A DNA stretch of 51,746 bases from Candidatus Krumholzibacteriota bacterium (GCA_016931295.1 JAFGEZ010000012.1:70100-121845); one strand, 5' to 3'; counted from the first letter of the stretch, positions 17,894 through 27,261 are shown. Program-made: numbers and translations. Notes: generated by a model not told the origin, from the letters alone.

Positions 17894-18789
17894 TGGCCAC
17901 CGGGCGGCTGCCGGATTTCGACGAGCGGATCGAGCGGACGCGCCTAAAGATAGAGCGCGGGCTCGATCGTCACCTGCCACGCGACGACGAACCGCCCGGC
18001 ACGCTCCATGCGGCCATGCGCCATGCCGTGCTCGGCGGCGGCAAGCGGTTCCGCGGGATCCTCTGCGTCGAGACGCACCGCCTGCTGGCGCGGGGAGAGG
18101 CCGGCGCATCGATCGACGCGGCGTGCGCCCTCGAGGCGCTGCACGCCTACACGCTCGTCCATGACGATCTTCCATCCCTCGACGACGACGCGATCCGTCG
18201 AGGCCGGCCTTCCTGCCACGCGGCCTTCGGGGAGGCGACGGCGATCCTCGCCGGGGACGCGCTCCAGGCGCTCGCCTTCGGGATACTCGCTCGCTGCGGC
18301 GCCGCGGCGGACCGGCGGATCGACGCGGTCGGATCGCTCGCGGAGGCGGCCGGATCGCGTCTTCTCGTCGGCGGGCAGCAGGCGGACCTCGACGGCGAGG
18401 AAACCGTGCCGACGCCGGAGCTCGTTTCGTTCATACATGAGCGGAAGACCGCGGCACTGATCTCCGCGGCGATGGAGATCGGGGCGATCATCGCGGGAAG
18501 CGATAGGGAAACGATCGACGTCATGGCCGGTATCGGGCGTTCGATCGGCCTCGCGTTCCAGATCGCCGACGACCTGCTCGACGTCGAGGGGGAGGAGCAA
18601 GTCGTCGGAAAGGGCCTTCGCAAGGACAAGGCGCGGGGGAAAATCACCTGGCCGGCGGTGCACGGCGTCGAGGCTTCCCGGGAGCGTGCCCGGACGCTCG
18701 TCTCCGCAGCGTCGGACCGTGTGGCGGAAGCCGGCGACGACGGACTCCTGCGCGAGCTCTTCAGACGCGTCGTGGAACGGAGATCGTGA
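17893..18789 (+). CDS. ispA: polyprenyl (farnesyl/geranylgeranyl) diphosphate synthase
   Basis: The enzyme condenses IPP with allylic diphosphates to make farnesyl or geranylgeranyl diphosphate. The 298-residue protein has KRFRGILC, the first Asp-rich motif LVHDDLPSLDDD with RRGRPSCH, and GQQADLDGE. The second Asp motif is AFQIADDLLDVEG. The residues before the first Asp motif are LHAYT, but chain length cannot be fixed by eye. Two adjacent ATGs (17890, 17893) are possible; GAGGAGG fits the second better. It clusters with xseB upstream and dxs downstream, a common isoprenoid arrangement. Confidence 0.92.
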   Translation: MATGRLPDFDERIERTRLKIERGLDRHLPRDDEPPGTLHAAMRHAVLGGGKRFRGILCVETHRLLARGEAGASIDAACALEALHAYTLVHDDLPSLDDDAIRRGRPSCHAAFGEATAILAGDALQALAFGILARCGAAADRRIDAVGSLAEAAGSRLLVGGQQADLDGEETVPTPELVSFIHERKTAALISAAMEIGAIIAGSDRETIDVMAGIGRSIGLAFQIADDLLDVEGEEQVVGKGLRKDKARGKITWPAVHGVEASRERARTLVSAASDRVAEAGDDGLLRELFRRVVERRS

Positions 18790-18790
18790 G

Positions 18791-19231
18791 ATGAGGACCT
18801 GGCTCTTCCGGGATATCTTCCTCGCGCCGGTGCTGTGCGGGACGATGATCCAGTGCCTGAAGGTCGCTCTCTATTCGATCGTGGAACACCGGCTCCGCAT
18901 CGGCAGGATCACGCAGGCGGACGGCATGCCGAACCTGCATTCGGCGGTCGTCGCTTCCCTCGGCACGGCGATCGGCGTGAAGTACGGATTCTCGTCGATT
19001 CTCTTTTCGCTCGTCGCCGTCTACGGTGTTATAATCATCCACGACACGATGAGGCTGAAGGGCGAGAAGCAGAAACAGGGCGATCTCATCAACAGGATAC
19101 TGTTCAGCATCGAGGAACATGACGGGGTCGGCGCGGGAACGGCGATGCGCGTGCTGCGTTTCAAGCCGTTCGACGTCGCGAGCGGCACGATCCTCGGCGT
19201 CCTGTTCACCTGTCTCATCCTCAAGGTGTGA
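18791..19231 (+). CDS. divergent PAP2 family (YuiD/DUF212) membrane protein
   Basis: The 146-residue protein has three to four hydrophobic segments. It carries the family signature GMPNLHSAVVASLGTAIGV, related to GMPSSHSA of acid phosphatase/vanadium peroxidase-like membrane proteins, followed by VYGVIIIHDTMRLK. A role in dephosphorylating a lipid diphosphate is plausible given the ispA and dxs neighbours, but it is not demonstrated for this family. It begins at the ATG 2 bases after the prenyl synthase stop. Confidence 0.8.
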   Translation: MRTWLFRDIFLAPVLCGTMIQCLKVALYSIVEHRLRIGRITQADGMPNLHSAVVASLGTAIGVKYGFSSILFSLVAVYGVIIIHDTMRLKGEKQKQGDLINRILFSIEEHDGVGAGTAMRVLRFKPFDVASGTILGVLFTCLILKV

Positions 19232-19244
19232 ACGGAGAGGTGCC

Positions 19245-21152
19245 GTGACTCCGATCCTCGAGTCGATCGATTCCCCGGTTGATCTGAAGCGTCTGCCCGC
19301 CGAGAAGCTCGACGAACTGGCGGCGGAGATACGGCGATACATCATCGAGGTCGTCTCGCAGCGCGGCGGGCATCTCGCGTCGAGCCTCGGGGCGGTCGAG
19401 ATCGCGATCGCGCTGCATTACGTCTTCGATTCCCCGGTGGACAAGTTCGTCTGGGACGTCGGGCATCAGACGTACGCGCACAAGATCCTGACGGGGAGAC
19501 GGGATGCCTTCCGGGAGCTCAGGACGCGCGAGGGGATCAGCGGTTTTCCGAACATCGCCGAAAGCGAGCACGACGTCTTCGGCGTCGGGCACGCCAGCAC
19601 GTCGATCTCGGCCGCCACCGGACTCGCCGCCGCGCGTGACATACGCGGGGAAGACCACTTCGTCGTGAGCGTCATCGGGGACGGCGCGCTCACCGGCGGG
19701 ATGTCGTTCGAGGGGATCAACCACGCGGGCCACCTGAAGTGCTCCCGGTTCATCATCGTCCTCAACGACAACGAGATGTCGATCTCGCGGAACGTCGGCG
19801 CGCTCGCCCGGTACCTCACGAGGATCACGACGGGCAAACTCTACCTGCAGATGGAAAAGGACGTGTGGGAACTGCTCGGCAGGATCCCCGCGTACGGTGT
19901 CAAGGCTCGAAAGCTCGCCGGGAGGATCAAGGAGAGCATCAAGAACCTCGTCGTGCCGAATATCCTCTTCGAGGAGTTCGGCTACCGCTACATCGGCCCC
20001 CTCGACGGCCACGACACGGAACTCCTCGTCGACACGTTCCGGAACGTGAGGAAACTGCCCGGGCCGGTGCTCGTGCACGTCGTCACCAGGAAGGGGAAGG
20101 GGTACCGTTTCGCGGAGAACGACGCCGAGCGATTCCACGGGATCGGTTCATTCTACAAGACGACGGGCAATTCGCGGGCGGCCGCGGGACGCGAGAAGTA
20201 CAGCGACGTCTTCGGCAGCGAACTCTCCGCGATGGCCGAGGAGGATCCCGCCGTCGTCGCCGTCACGGCCGCGATGAAGGAAGGCACGGGGCTCGCCGGA
20301 TTCGCCGGGATTTTTCCGGATCGATTCTTCGACGTCGGCATCAGCGAACAGCACGCGGTAACCTTCGCGGCCGGTCTCGCCCGTTCCGGGCTGAAGCCCT
20401 TCGTCGCGATCTACTCGACGTTCCTGCAGCGGTCGATCGATCAGATCATCCACGATTCGGCCCTCCAGAGGCTCCCGGTCCGCTTCGCCCTCGACCGGGC
20501 GGGCATCGTGGGGGAAGACGGTCCGACGCACCACGGCGCGTTCGACCTGAGCTACCTGCGGATGGTCCCCAGGCTCGTGCTGATGGTGCCGCGAAACGGG
20601 CAGGAGCTCCGGCGGATGATGAAGACTGCGCTGGCCCACGACGGGGGGCCGTCGGCGATCAGGTTCCCGCGCGGCGCGATACCGGCGGAGGACGCGGCGG
20701 TTGATCGATCCCCCGTTCCGATCGGAAGGGGAGAGGTGCTCCGGGAAGGCGGTGACGCGCTGGTGCTCGCGGTCGGGACGATGGTCGAGCGGGCGATGGA
20801 CGCGGCGCGCCTGCTCGACGAGGAGGGGATCGGCGTCTGTGTCGCCGATGCCAGGTTCGTCAAACCGGTTGACGGGGATCTCATACGAAGCCGGGCCGGG
20901 GACGGGCGCCTCGTCGTGACGGTGGAGGAGAGCACGATCGTCGGGGGGTTCGGCGACGCCGTCGGCCAGTTTCTCGACGGCGCCGAAATGACGAACCGGC
21001 TCGTCAGGATCGGCATCCCCGACGCGTTCGTTCCGCACGGACGTCGGGAGGAACTCCTCCTCGAGATAGGGCTGACCGCCGAGGCGATCGCGCGGAGGAT
21101 CGCCGCGGCCGTCTCGTCGGTTCGCAAGGGGGAGCACGGAGGGCTGGTATGA
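19245..21152 (+). CDS. dxs: 1-deoxy-D-xylulose-5-phosphate synthase
   Basis: DXS condenses pyruvate and glyceraldehyde-3-phosphate with TPP, the first step of the MEP isoprenoid route and a source of thiamine and pyridoxal precursors. The 635-residue protein shows VGHQTYAHKILTGRR and the TPP-binding VIGDGALTGGMSFEGINHAG. It also has DGPTHHGAFDLSYLR, GISEQHAVTFAAGLA and a C-terminal transketolase domain. A GTG at 19245 after CGGAGAGG gives the standard N-terminus. The stop overlaps the nadK start (ATGA). Confidence 0.97.
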   Translation: MTPILESIDSPVDLKRLPAEKLDELAAEIRRYIIEVVSQRGGHLASSLGAVEIAIALHYVFDSPVDKFVWDVGHQTYAHKILTGRRDAFRELRTREGISGFPNIAESEHDVFGVGHASTSISAATGLAAARDIRGEDHFVVSVIGDGALTGGMSFEGINHAGHLKCSRFIIVLNDNEMSISRNVGALARYLTRITTGKLYLQMEKDVWELLGRIPAYGVKARKLAGRIKESIKNLVVPNILFEEFGYRYIGPLDGHDTELLVDTFRNVRKLPGPVLVHVVTRKGKGYRFAENDAERFHGIGSFYKTTGNSRAAAGREKYSDVFGSELSAMAEEDPAVVAVTAAMKEGTGLAGFAGIFPDRFFDVGISEQHAVTFAAGLARSGLKPFVAIYSTFLQRSIDQIIHDSALQRLPVRFALDRAGIVGEDGPTHHGAFDLSYLRMVPRLVLMVPRNGQELRRMMKTALAHDGGPSAIRFPRGAIPAEDAAVDRSPVPIGRGEVLREGGDALVLAVGTMVERAMDAARLLDEEGIGVCVADARFVKPVDGDLIRSRAGDGRLVVTVEESTIVGGFGDAVGQFLDGAEMTNRLVRIGIPDAFVPHGRREELLLEIGLTAEAIARRIAAAVSSVRKGEHGGLV

Positions 21153-22009
21153 AGAAAATATCGCGGCTCGGCGTCGTCGCCAACGTGCACAAGAAAAAGA
21201 TCGAGTCGGTCGTGACGCGGATCGTCGGCGCGGTGCCGGCGGGCGTCGGGATCGTCGGGCCCGCCGAGACGGCGGCGCTCGACGCATCGGGACGCATCGA
21301 GGCGGGAAGCATGTCTTCATGCGACGCGGTCGTCGCGCTCGGCGGGGATGGAACGCTGCTCCGCGCGGCGCGGATCGTCGAGAGTGAACAGACGCCCCTT
21401 CTCGGGATCAAGATACGCAGCCTCGGTTTTCTCACCGAGGACGAGCCGGAACGCGCGATGAGGGAACTGTTCGAGGGCAGATGCATCGTGTTCGAGCGCA
21501 TCCGTCTGGATGCGGAGATCGAACGGCGGGGAGAAGTTGTCGGCAGCCACGGCGCTCTCAACGACGCGGTCGTGCACGGCGTCGGACTCTCCAGGGTGCT
21601 CCATATCAGGACGAAGATAGACGGCGTTCTTCTCGGCGAGTACCTGTCCGACGGCGTCATCGTCTCGACGCCGACCGGGTCGACGGCGTATTCGCTCGCC
21701 GCCGGGGGGCCGATCCTCAACCCGGGGACGGTGGACGCCTTTCTCGTCACGCCCCTGTGTCCCCATTCCCTCTCCGTGCGTCCCGTCGTGATCAGCGCGA
21801 ACGAACGATGCGAGATCGAGATCGTCGAGACGGGAAACGGCGCGATGCTCACGATGGACGGCCAGGAGACGGGCGCGATCGAGGCCGGCGACGTCGTCAG
21901 GATCGGTCGCTCCCCGCTCGTCACACGCCTCGTCGTGACGGAAGGCTACCGGTTCTACGATCTCGTCCGCAGGAAGCTGAAGTGGGGCGGGGTGCTCCGC
22001 AATCACTGA
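21149..22009 (+). CDS. nadK: NAD+ kinase
   Basis: NadK phosphorylates NAD to NADP. The 286-residue protein has the signature VVALGGDGTLLRAAR, then GIKIRSLGFLTE, ALNDAVVHG and SDGVIVSTPTGSTAYSLAAGGPI, all family landmarks. It is coupled to dxs by a four-base overlap and precedes recN by 15 bases; nadK-recN adjacency is common. Confidence 0.97.
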   Translation: MKKISRLGVVANVHKKKIESVVTRIVGAVPAGVGIVGPAETAALDASGRIEAGSMSSCDAVVALGGDGTLLRAARIVESEQTPLLGIKIRSLGFLTEDEPERAMRELFEGRCIVFERIRLDAEIERRGEVVGSHGALNDAVVHGVGLSRVLHIRTKIDGVLLGEYLSDGVIVSTPTGSTAYSLAAGGPILNPGTVDAFLVTPLCPHSLSVRPVVISANERCEIEIVETGNGAMLTMDGQETGAIEAGDVVRIGRSPLVTRLVVTEGYRFYDLVRRKLKWGGVLRNH

Positions 22010-22024
22010 AAGGGTCGCCGGACG

Positions 22025-23728
22025 ATGCTCCGCGAGATATCGATCCGCAATCTCGCCGTCGTCGAGGACGCCGTCATCCGGTTCGACGGCGGGCTCAATG
22101 CGCTTACCGGATCGACGGGGGCGGGAAAATCGATCATTCTCGCCGCGGTCGATCTCCTCTCGGGCGGCAGGGCCCGGCGCTCCCTCATCCGGGCCGGCGC
22201 CGACGCCATCGTCGTCGAGGGCGTGTTCGCCGTCCCGCGCGGTGTGCCGCTGCGCGATCGCCTCGGGATGGAGGACGACGACGAGACGATCTCCCTCAGG
22301 CGGGAGGTGACGACGGCCGGTCGAAGCCGGATCTGGGTCAACGGCATCCTTTCGACGAACGCGCATGCCGCGGGAATCGTCGGCTCGCTCCTCGAACTCC
22401 ACGGGCAGCGGCGCCAGCAGGAACTTCTCGATCCGTCCACGCACATCGCATACCTCGATGCGAGAAGCGATTACGGCGATCTTCTCTCGCAGGTACGCGG
22501 GCTCTCCGCGGAGTTCCACGAGGCGCGGTCGGCCTTGCGGGATCTCGAACGGGAGGCGGAGGCGCATCGGAGCCAGGAGGATTTCCTCCGCTTCCAGCTC
22601 ACCGAGCTGGACGGACTCGGCATCGAGGAGGACACCGCACGATCCCTCGAGGGCAGGATCGCGATACTCGCCAACCGGCACCGGTACATCGAGATCCTCG
22701 GTCGCGCCGCGACGCTTCTCGAGGGCGAGGAGGGGTCGATCATCGGCGGGCTGGACGCGTTGGAGGATCTGCTCGGGGAGCTTGCCGCGCTCGACGCGAG
22801 GTGGACGGAAGGAAAGGAGGAGGTCGCGGCAGCGAGGATCGCGATGCGGGAGATCGGGCGCGCCGTCGAGAGGGCCGGGGGAGACGCCGAGGAGGAGCCG
22901 GAGGATCTCGAGGCCCTGCAGGGCCGGCTCGCCTCGATACAGCGTGTCGAACGGAAACACGGGCTCGATTGCGCGGGTCTGGTGGCGAAACGGGACGAGC
23001 TGCGCCGGATACTCTCGGCGCTCGATGACGGTTCCATGGCCCTGGAAGCGGCAGAGCGCCGCGTCGGAGAGGCCGCTCGGCGCCTCGAGCCGCGTCTCGA
23101 CGAGCTCTCGGCGGCGCGGAAACGGGCTGCGAAAGAGCTCGACCGCGAGGTCACGCGCGGACTGGTCTCCCTCGGGATGAAGGGCGCGCTCTTCAAAACG
23201 GAGATATCCCAACTCGAAAATTCTGCTTTCCACGGTCCGCCGTATGATATACATTTATCGCCGGACGGACGGGACCGGGTGGAATTCCTGATCCGCACGA
23301 ACGTCGGCGAGGATGTCCACCCGCTTGCCGAAGTCGCGTCCGGCGGGGAATTGTCCCGGGTTACCCTCGTGCTGAAATCCCTGCAGGCCGAGACCAGGGC
23401 CATACCGACCCTGGTCTTCGACGAGATCGACGCCGGACTCGGAGCCGATCTGGGAGGCGTGGTCGCCGGGCGGATGCGGGAGTTGGCCGGGCGGTACCAG
23501 ATCGTCGTGATCACGCATCTCCCGCAGGTGGCAGCGCTCGCGTCGAGGCACGTCAGGATCGAGAAGCGCGTGCGGGAGGGACGGACGATCGCGATCGCCT
23601 CCGCGTTGGAACGGGAGGAACGGATCGGGGAGATCGCCCGCATGCTCGGCGGACCGGGCGAGCTCCGGGAACGGCTCGCCGCCGAGATGCTCGAAGAAAC
23701 GATACGCGCCCGTAGCTCAGCTGGATAG
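22025..23728 (+). CDS. recN: DNA repair protein RecN
   Basis: RecN is an SMC-like ATPase acting on DNA double-strand breaks. The 567-residue protein has an N-terminal ATP-binding half with ISIRNLAVVEDAVIRF and Walker A GSTGAGKSII, then LLELHGQRRQQELLDP. Two coiled-coil arms follow. The C-terminal half has ASGGELSRVTL and Walker B TLVFDEIDAGLG. The last 23 bases, including the TAG stop, lie inside the tRNA-Arg gene, so the C-terminal residues ARSSAG are encoded by tRNA sequence. Confidence 0.97.
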   Translation: MLREISIRNLAVVEDAVIRFDGGLNALTGSTGAGKSIILAAVDLLSGGRARRSLIRAGADAIVVEGVFAVPRGVPLRDRLGMEDDDETISLRREVTTAGRSRIWVNGILSTNAHAAGIVGSLLELHGQRRQQELLDPSTHIAYLDARSDYGDLLSQVRGLSAEFHEARSALRDLEREAEAHRSQEDFLRFQLTELDGLGIEEDTARSLEGRIAILANRHRYIEILGRAATLLEGEEGSIIGGLDALEDLLGELAALDARWTEGKEEVAAARIAMREIGRAVERAGGDAEEEPEDLEALQGRLASIQRVERKHGLDCAGLVAKRDELRRILSALDDGSMALEAAERRVGEAARRLEPRLDELSAARKRAAKELDREVTRGLVSLGMKGALFKTEISQLENSAFHGPPYDIHLSPDGRDRVEFLIRTNVGEDVHPLAEVASGGELSRVTLVLKSLQAETRAIPTLVFDEIDAGLGADLGGVVAGRMRELAGRYQIVVITHLPQVAALASRHVRIEKRVREGRTIAIASALEREERIGEIARMLGGPGELRERLAAEMLEETIRARSSAG

Positions 23729-23782
23729 AGCACCGGCCTCCGGAGCCGGGTGTCGGAGGTTCGAATCCTCTCGGGCGTACCA
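23706..23782 (+). tRNA. tRNA-Arg (anticodon CCG)
   Basis: The acceptor is GCGCCCG/CGGGCGT with one G-U pair, and the D-arm is TAGCTCAGCTGGATAGAGC. The anticodon stem CCGGC/GCCGG holds loop CTCCGGA. The T-arm contains GGTTCGAATCC. Discriminator A and encoded CCA end at 23782. The 5' 23 bases overlap recN. Confidence 0.97.
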
Positions 23783-23845
23783 GATACGAACGACGACGCC
23801 CGGCCGCGCACAGGCCGGGCGTTGCCGTATCGGGGAGGAGCAGAC

Positions 23846-25510
23846 GTGTCGAAACGGATAATCGCAGCGCTCGTCGGGTTGCTGGTCTTTCTGCAGGCGG
23901 CGCCGGCCCGGCCGCAGGTGAGACGGGATTCGCTCGAATCCGTCGTCCGGTTCCTCTCGGTCGATCCGGCGAACGGCGAGGCGCGCAGTCGCTTCGTCTT
24001 CCGGGAGGCGGAGATGCCGGAGATCGGGGACTCCCTCGCCGCCCGGCTCGGGCGGGCCGCGGGAATGACGGCGCAGCGGCGCGCGTTCACCGTCCTCGAC
24101 ACGCGCTACGGCACCGATCCGGTCGAGACGGAGAACATCGTCGTCCGGATCGAAGGCACGGCCGGCGGGGAGGACGTCCTGCTCGTGACCGCGCACTTCG
24201 ACGCCATCGGCGTCCGGGACGACGGCTGGTACGACACCTGGATGTCCGCACCCGCCCCGGGAGCGGACGACAACGCGACCGGGGTGGCCGCCGCGCTGGA
24301 GATCGCGCGGCTCCTCCGCGGAACGCCGCCGCCCTTCGACGTCGAATTCGTCCTCTTCTCGGGGGAGGAACTGGGCAAGCTCGGGTCGATCGAGTACGTC
24401 GACGCGTGCGATCTCGAGTGCGGCGGGAAGGTCCTCGCCGTCCTCAACCTCGACATGATCGGCTGGCACGACGACGGAAGCCCACGCGGGGTCAGCATAC
24501 TCACGGACTACCTCTCCGGCTGGCTCGCGGAGCTCGCCGTCGACGCCATCGCTGATCGGGCGCCGGGGCTCTGGATCGGCGTCGTGAAGCCCGGTCCGTC
24601 GAACTGGGACCACGCCCCCTTCTGGACGCACGAATGGAACGGCGAGTGGCAGCACCTCCCCGCGGTGACCTTCGCCGAACCTCTCGGTGAAACCGGCCAC
24701 ATACTCTATCCGTACTACCACACGGCCGGGGACACGATCGGCAACGTCGATTTCGAGCAGGCGGGGCAGATCGCCGACGCGCTCGTCGGGTTCGTCGTCG
24801 GCTTCGCGTCGGGCCCGCCGATGATGGCGATTCTTCCCTCGGACGTGATCATCCGCGCAGGAAACGGCCAATGGGGAGCGACGGCATTCGAGGCGGGAGA
24901 GGAGATCGTAGTACGGGTCAATCCGAGGAATATCGGCGGGCAGCCGGCGGGAGAAGGCCTCTGCCGCGTGTCGGTCGAACTCGAGAACGCGTCGGGCTCG
25001 CGCATCCTGTACGCGGGGAGCGTCGAGACGCCCGCGCCGCTTCGCGCGGCCACGATCGACATCCCGATGACAGTCTCGGCGCGCGAGGGCGGGGAGAACG
25101 TCATCGACGCGACGATCGCCTCGGAGAGCGTCGGCATCGCGACCGGGTACGCGGGATCCGCCGCCGCCTTCACGGTCGGCGGCTCGCCGGAGACGGCCCT
25201 CCTCATGCATTCCTTCCAGCCGAATCCCGTCTCGGTTCCCTTCGACGAGGCGGCTTTCTGCGTGAACCTCGCGGACGAGGCGAACATGGTCGTCGAGATC
25301 CTGACGCTCTCGGGAGAACCGGTGGGAAAGGCCCGCATCGGAGCCGGATACGGCCGGCCGGTGAGCCCCGGCCTGAACTGCATCGTCTGCGGCGATCTCT
25401 TCCCCGGCATCGGCGATCTCGCCGGGGGCGTCTACGTCTACCGGATCGCCTTGTACCCCTCGTCTGGACCGATGGAGCGGAGAACCGGTCGTTTCGCCGT
25501 CGTCAGGTGA
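23846..25510 (+). CDS. secreted M28 family metallopeptidase with C-terminal sorting-like domain
   Basis: M28 enzymes are zinc aminopeptidases or carboxypeptidases. The GTG at 23846 follows GGGGAGGAG and gives a signal peptide (SKRIIAALVGLLVFLQAAPA), so the protein is exported. The catalytic domain shows the usual metal ligands: VTAHFDAIG (His), APGADDNATGVAAAL (Asp), FSGEELGKLGS (Glu pair), LNLDMIGWHDDG (Asp) and YYHTAGDTIGNVD (His). A beta-rich region follows. A final domain (about residues 455-554; SFQPNPVSVPFDEAAF to AGGVYVYRI) resembles FlgD-like or type A sorting domains of FCB bacteria. The length is 554 residues. Confidence 0.88.
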   Translation: MSKRIIAALVGLLVFLQAAPARPQVRRDSLESVVRFLSVDPANGEARSRFVFREAEMPEIGDSLAARLGRAAGMTAQRRAFTVLDTRYGTDPVETENIVVRIEGTAGGEDVLLVTAHFDAIGVRDDGWYDTWMSAPAPGADDNATGVAAALEIARLLRGTPPPFDVEFVLFSGEELGKLGSIEYVDACDLECGGKVLAVLNLDMIGWHDDGSPRGVSILTDYLSGWLAELAVDAIADRAPGLWIGVVKPGPSNWDHAPFWTHEWNGEWQHLPAVTFAEPLGETGHILYPYYHTAGDTIGNVDFEQAGQIADALVGFVVGFASGPPMMAILPSDVIIRAGNGQWGATAFEAGEEIVVRVNPRNIGGQPAGEGLCRVSVELENASGSRILYAGSVETPAPLRAATIDIPMTVSAREGGENVIDATIASESVGIATGYAGSAAAFTVGGSPETALLMHSFQPNPVSVPFDEAAFCVNLADEANMVVEILTLSGEPVGKARIGAGYGRPVSPGLNCIVCGDLFPGIGDLAGGVYVYRIALYPSSGPMERRTGRFAVVR

Positions 25511-25544
25511 CCGCCGCAGCGGCCGGCGTATCGGGAGTGGTGAG

Positions 25545-25775
25545 ATGACATTCCTGCGATTTCTCGTCATCGTGTTCGGCCTCTGGTACCTCGCACGCAT
25601 CGTCGGGCGATGGATCTTCGGAACATTCCCCGGTGGCATGAATCGACCGGATCGGCGGGACGGAACAAAGCGACCCGGAGACGGCCCCGTTGCCGCCGAT
25701 CGCTATCGAGAACTCACCGATCAGCGGATAGAGGACGCCGAATTCGAGGAGATCGACCCGGAGGAACGAGAATGA
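25545..25775 (+). CDS. small membrane protein, hypothetical
   Basis: The 76-residue protein has one N-terminal transmembrane helix (FLRFLVIVFGLWYLARIVGRWIFG) and a polar acidic tail ending DAEFEEIDPEERE. Small proteins of this shape with a DAEFEEI-like tail occur in FCB genomes, but no function is known to me. A GGTGAG precedes the ATG. Its stop overlaps the next start (ATGA), so the two small membrane genes are coupled. Confidence 0.65.
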   Translation: MTFLRFLVIVFGLWYLARIVGRWIFGTFPGGMNRPDRRDGTKRPGDGPVAADRYRELTDQRIEDAEFEEIDPEERE

Positions 25776-26083
25776 TCATGAAATCGCGACGCCCCGACCG
25801 GCGGCACTTCACTTCTCCGATCCGCGACAGCCGGCGCAGGACGCGGGAGATCTACTATGCGACGATGTCCGTCCTCGTGGTAAAGATCGTGCTCTTCGTC
25901 TTCCTCGGGATACTCTTCTACCAGTCCATCATCCTCTTCACGACGCGGTTCACCGGGGCGCCGGCGCCGCTCAGGTACGCCGTTCCCGTGCTCGTCGGCG
26001 CGTTCATGGTCGTGCTGGTGAGATTCATCTACAAGAATATCAAGGATTTACGCTACCTGTCGCGTCCGCGCGATACGGAGTGA
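25772..26083 (+). CDS. small two-helix membrane protein, hypothetical
   Basis: The product is 103 residues from ATG 25772, or 101 from ATG 25778. It has an Arg-rich N-terminus, a helix MSVLVVKIVLFVFLGILFYQ and a second helix VPVLVGAFMVVLVRFIY. The ends are cytoplasmic and basic by the positive-inside rule. No family is recognised. It overlaps the gene before it by four bases and is followed by a sigma-54 promoter for the next gene. Confidence 0.6.
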   Translation: MIMKSRRPDRRHFTSPIRDSRRRTREIYYATMSVLVVKIVLFVFLGILFYQSIILFTTRFTGAPAPLRYAVPVLVGAFMVVLVRFIYKNIKDLRYLSRPRDTE

Positions 26084-26144
26084 ACAGCCCCGGACGAGGT
26101 GGATCCGTATTGCAGGCCCCGGGACGTCCGACGCGTTCACGGCG

Positions 26145-26159
26145 TGGCATGCTTCTTGC
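26145..26159 (+). promoter_or_regulatory. sigma-54 (-24/-12) promoter of the diguanylate cyclase gene
   Basis: TGGCATG-CTTC-TTGC keeps GG (26146-26147) and GC (26158-26159) exactly ten bases apart and matches the consensus TGGCACG-N4-TTGCA with one change at a weakly conserved site. It lies 50 bases before the ATG at 26209. A sigma-54 activator is encoded 11 kb downstream at 37466. Confidence 0.8.
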
Positions 26160-26208
26160 GGTATATCGGGCGGCAACGTGTATCGAACCCGTTCGGGAAC
26201 AAAGAGAT

Positions 26209-27261
26209 ATGCCACGACCAATCGACGAGAAGGACATCCTGTTCGCCACCTTCGCCGAGATCACGAGCCTGATCAGCGCGGGGAAGGACAACCGCGTCAT
26301 ATTCCAGAAGATACTCGACAACGTCATCGACCTTCTCCCCGCGGCGAAGGGATACCTCATCCTCGTCGAGAACCACCGCATCGTGAAATACGCGGCCGAA
26401 TCGCGGGACGGGGGGCGCCGCATGACCGTTGAGGAGATGCCCGAATCGTCAGGGATCATCGACTGGCTCCAACGCGAGGGACAGTCCACCCGGCGGACGG
26501 AGCGTGTGTTCTCGCTCGATCTCTCCCTGCTCGCGAACGAATGCATGAAGGACGAGGAGGATTGCGGGATGGTCATCTCGGCGCCACTCATGGCGAAATC
26601 GTCCCTCTTCGGGATCCTCGTCGCGATCAACGACGCGTCGCGATCCCCGTTCGGCGAGGACGACATCCACCTCCTCGGCATCATGGCGAACCAGGCGGCC
26701 ATCGCCTTCGAGAACTACATTCTCTACCGGAAGCTCGAGATCGAATCGATCACCGACGGGCTGACCGGTGTGTACAACTACCGGTTCCTCGTGCGCTCGC
26801 TCCGTCTCGAGATGAAACGGGCGAGACGGTTCCGCCAGCGTTTCACGTTCGTCATGCTCGACGTCGACAACCTCAAGGAATACAACGACCGCAACGGCCA
26901 CCTGTCGGGAAGCCGCGCCCTCCGGGATATCGCGGGGATCATCGCCGGTTCCTGCCGGGAGATCGATCTCGTCGCGAAGTACGGCGGCGACGAGTTCGCC
27001 CTGGTTCTGCCCCAGACGGACGAGGAGGGCGCCCTGCGCCTCGGCGAGCGGATCCTCGAGCGGATACGCCGCTTCAAATTCGACCGGCAGCGGGCGGAGC
27101 TCTTGACCTGCAGCATGGGAATCGCCTGCTACCCGCGGGACGCGCATTCGGCCGAGGAACTGATCGAACGGGCGGATACGGCGCTCTACCGTGCCAAGTC
27201 CGAGGGCAAGAACGCGATACGCACCTACGGCGAAAAGGCGGAAGCGCCTCGAAACCTTTGA
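26209..27261 (+). CDS. GAF-GGDEF diguanylate cyclase
   Basis: The protein makes cyclic di-GMP from two GTP. The 350-residue product has a GAF sensor domain (about residues 15-175) and a GGDEF domain (about 185-345). The active-site loop KYGGDEFALV is intact. REID lies five residues upstream of GGDEF and forms a complete RxxD inhibitory site, so product feedback is expected. There is no transmembrane segment or receiver domain, so the signal is probably a small cytoplasmic ligand. The open frame starts at 26080, but the ATG at 26209 after AAAGAGA fits the promoter and the domain edge. It opens the polysaccharide locus. Confidence 0.93.
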   Translation: MPRPIDEKDILFATFAEITSLISAGKDNRVIFQKILDNVIDLLPAAKGYLILVENHRIVKYAAESRDGGRRMTVEEMPESSGIIDWLQREGQSTRRTERVFSLDLSLLANECMKDEEDCGMVISAPLMAKSSLFGILVAINDASRSPFGEDDIHLLGIMANQAAIAFENYILYRKLEIESITDGLTGVYNYRFLVRSLRLEMKRARRFRQRFTFVMLDVDNLKEYNDRNGHLSGSRALRDIAGIIAGSCREIDLVAKYGGDEFALVLPQTDEEGALRLGERILERIRRFKFDRQRAELLTCSMGIACYPRDAHSAEELIERADTALYRAKSEGKNAIRTYGEKAEAPRNL

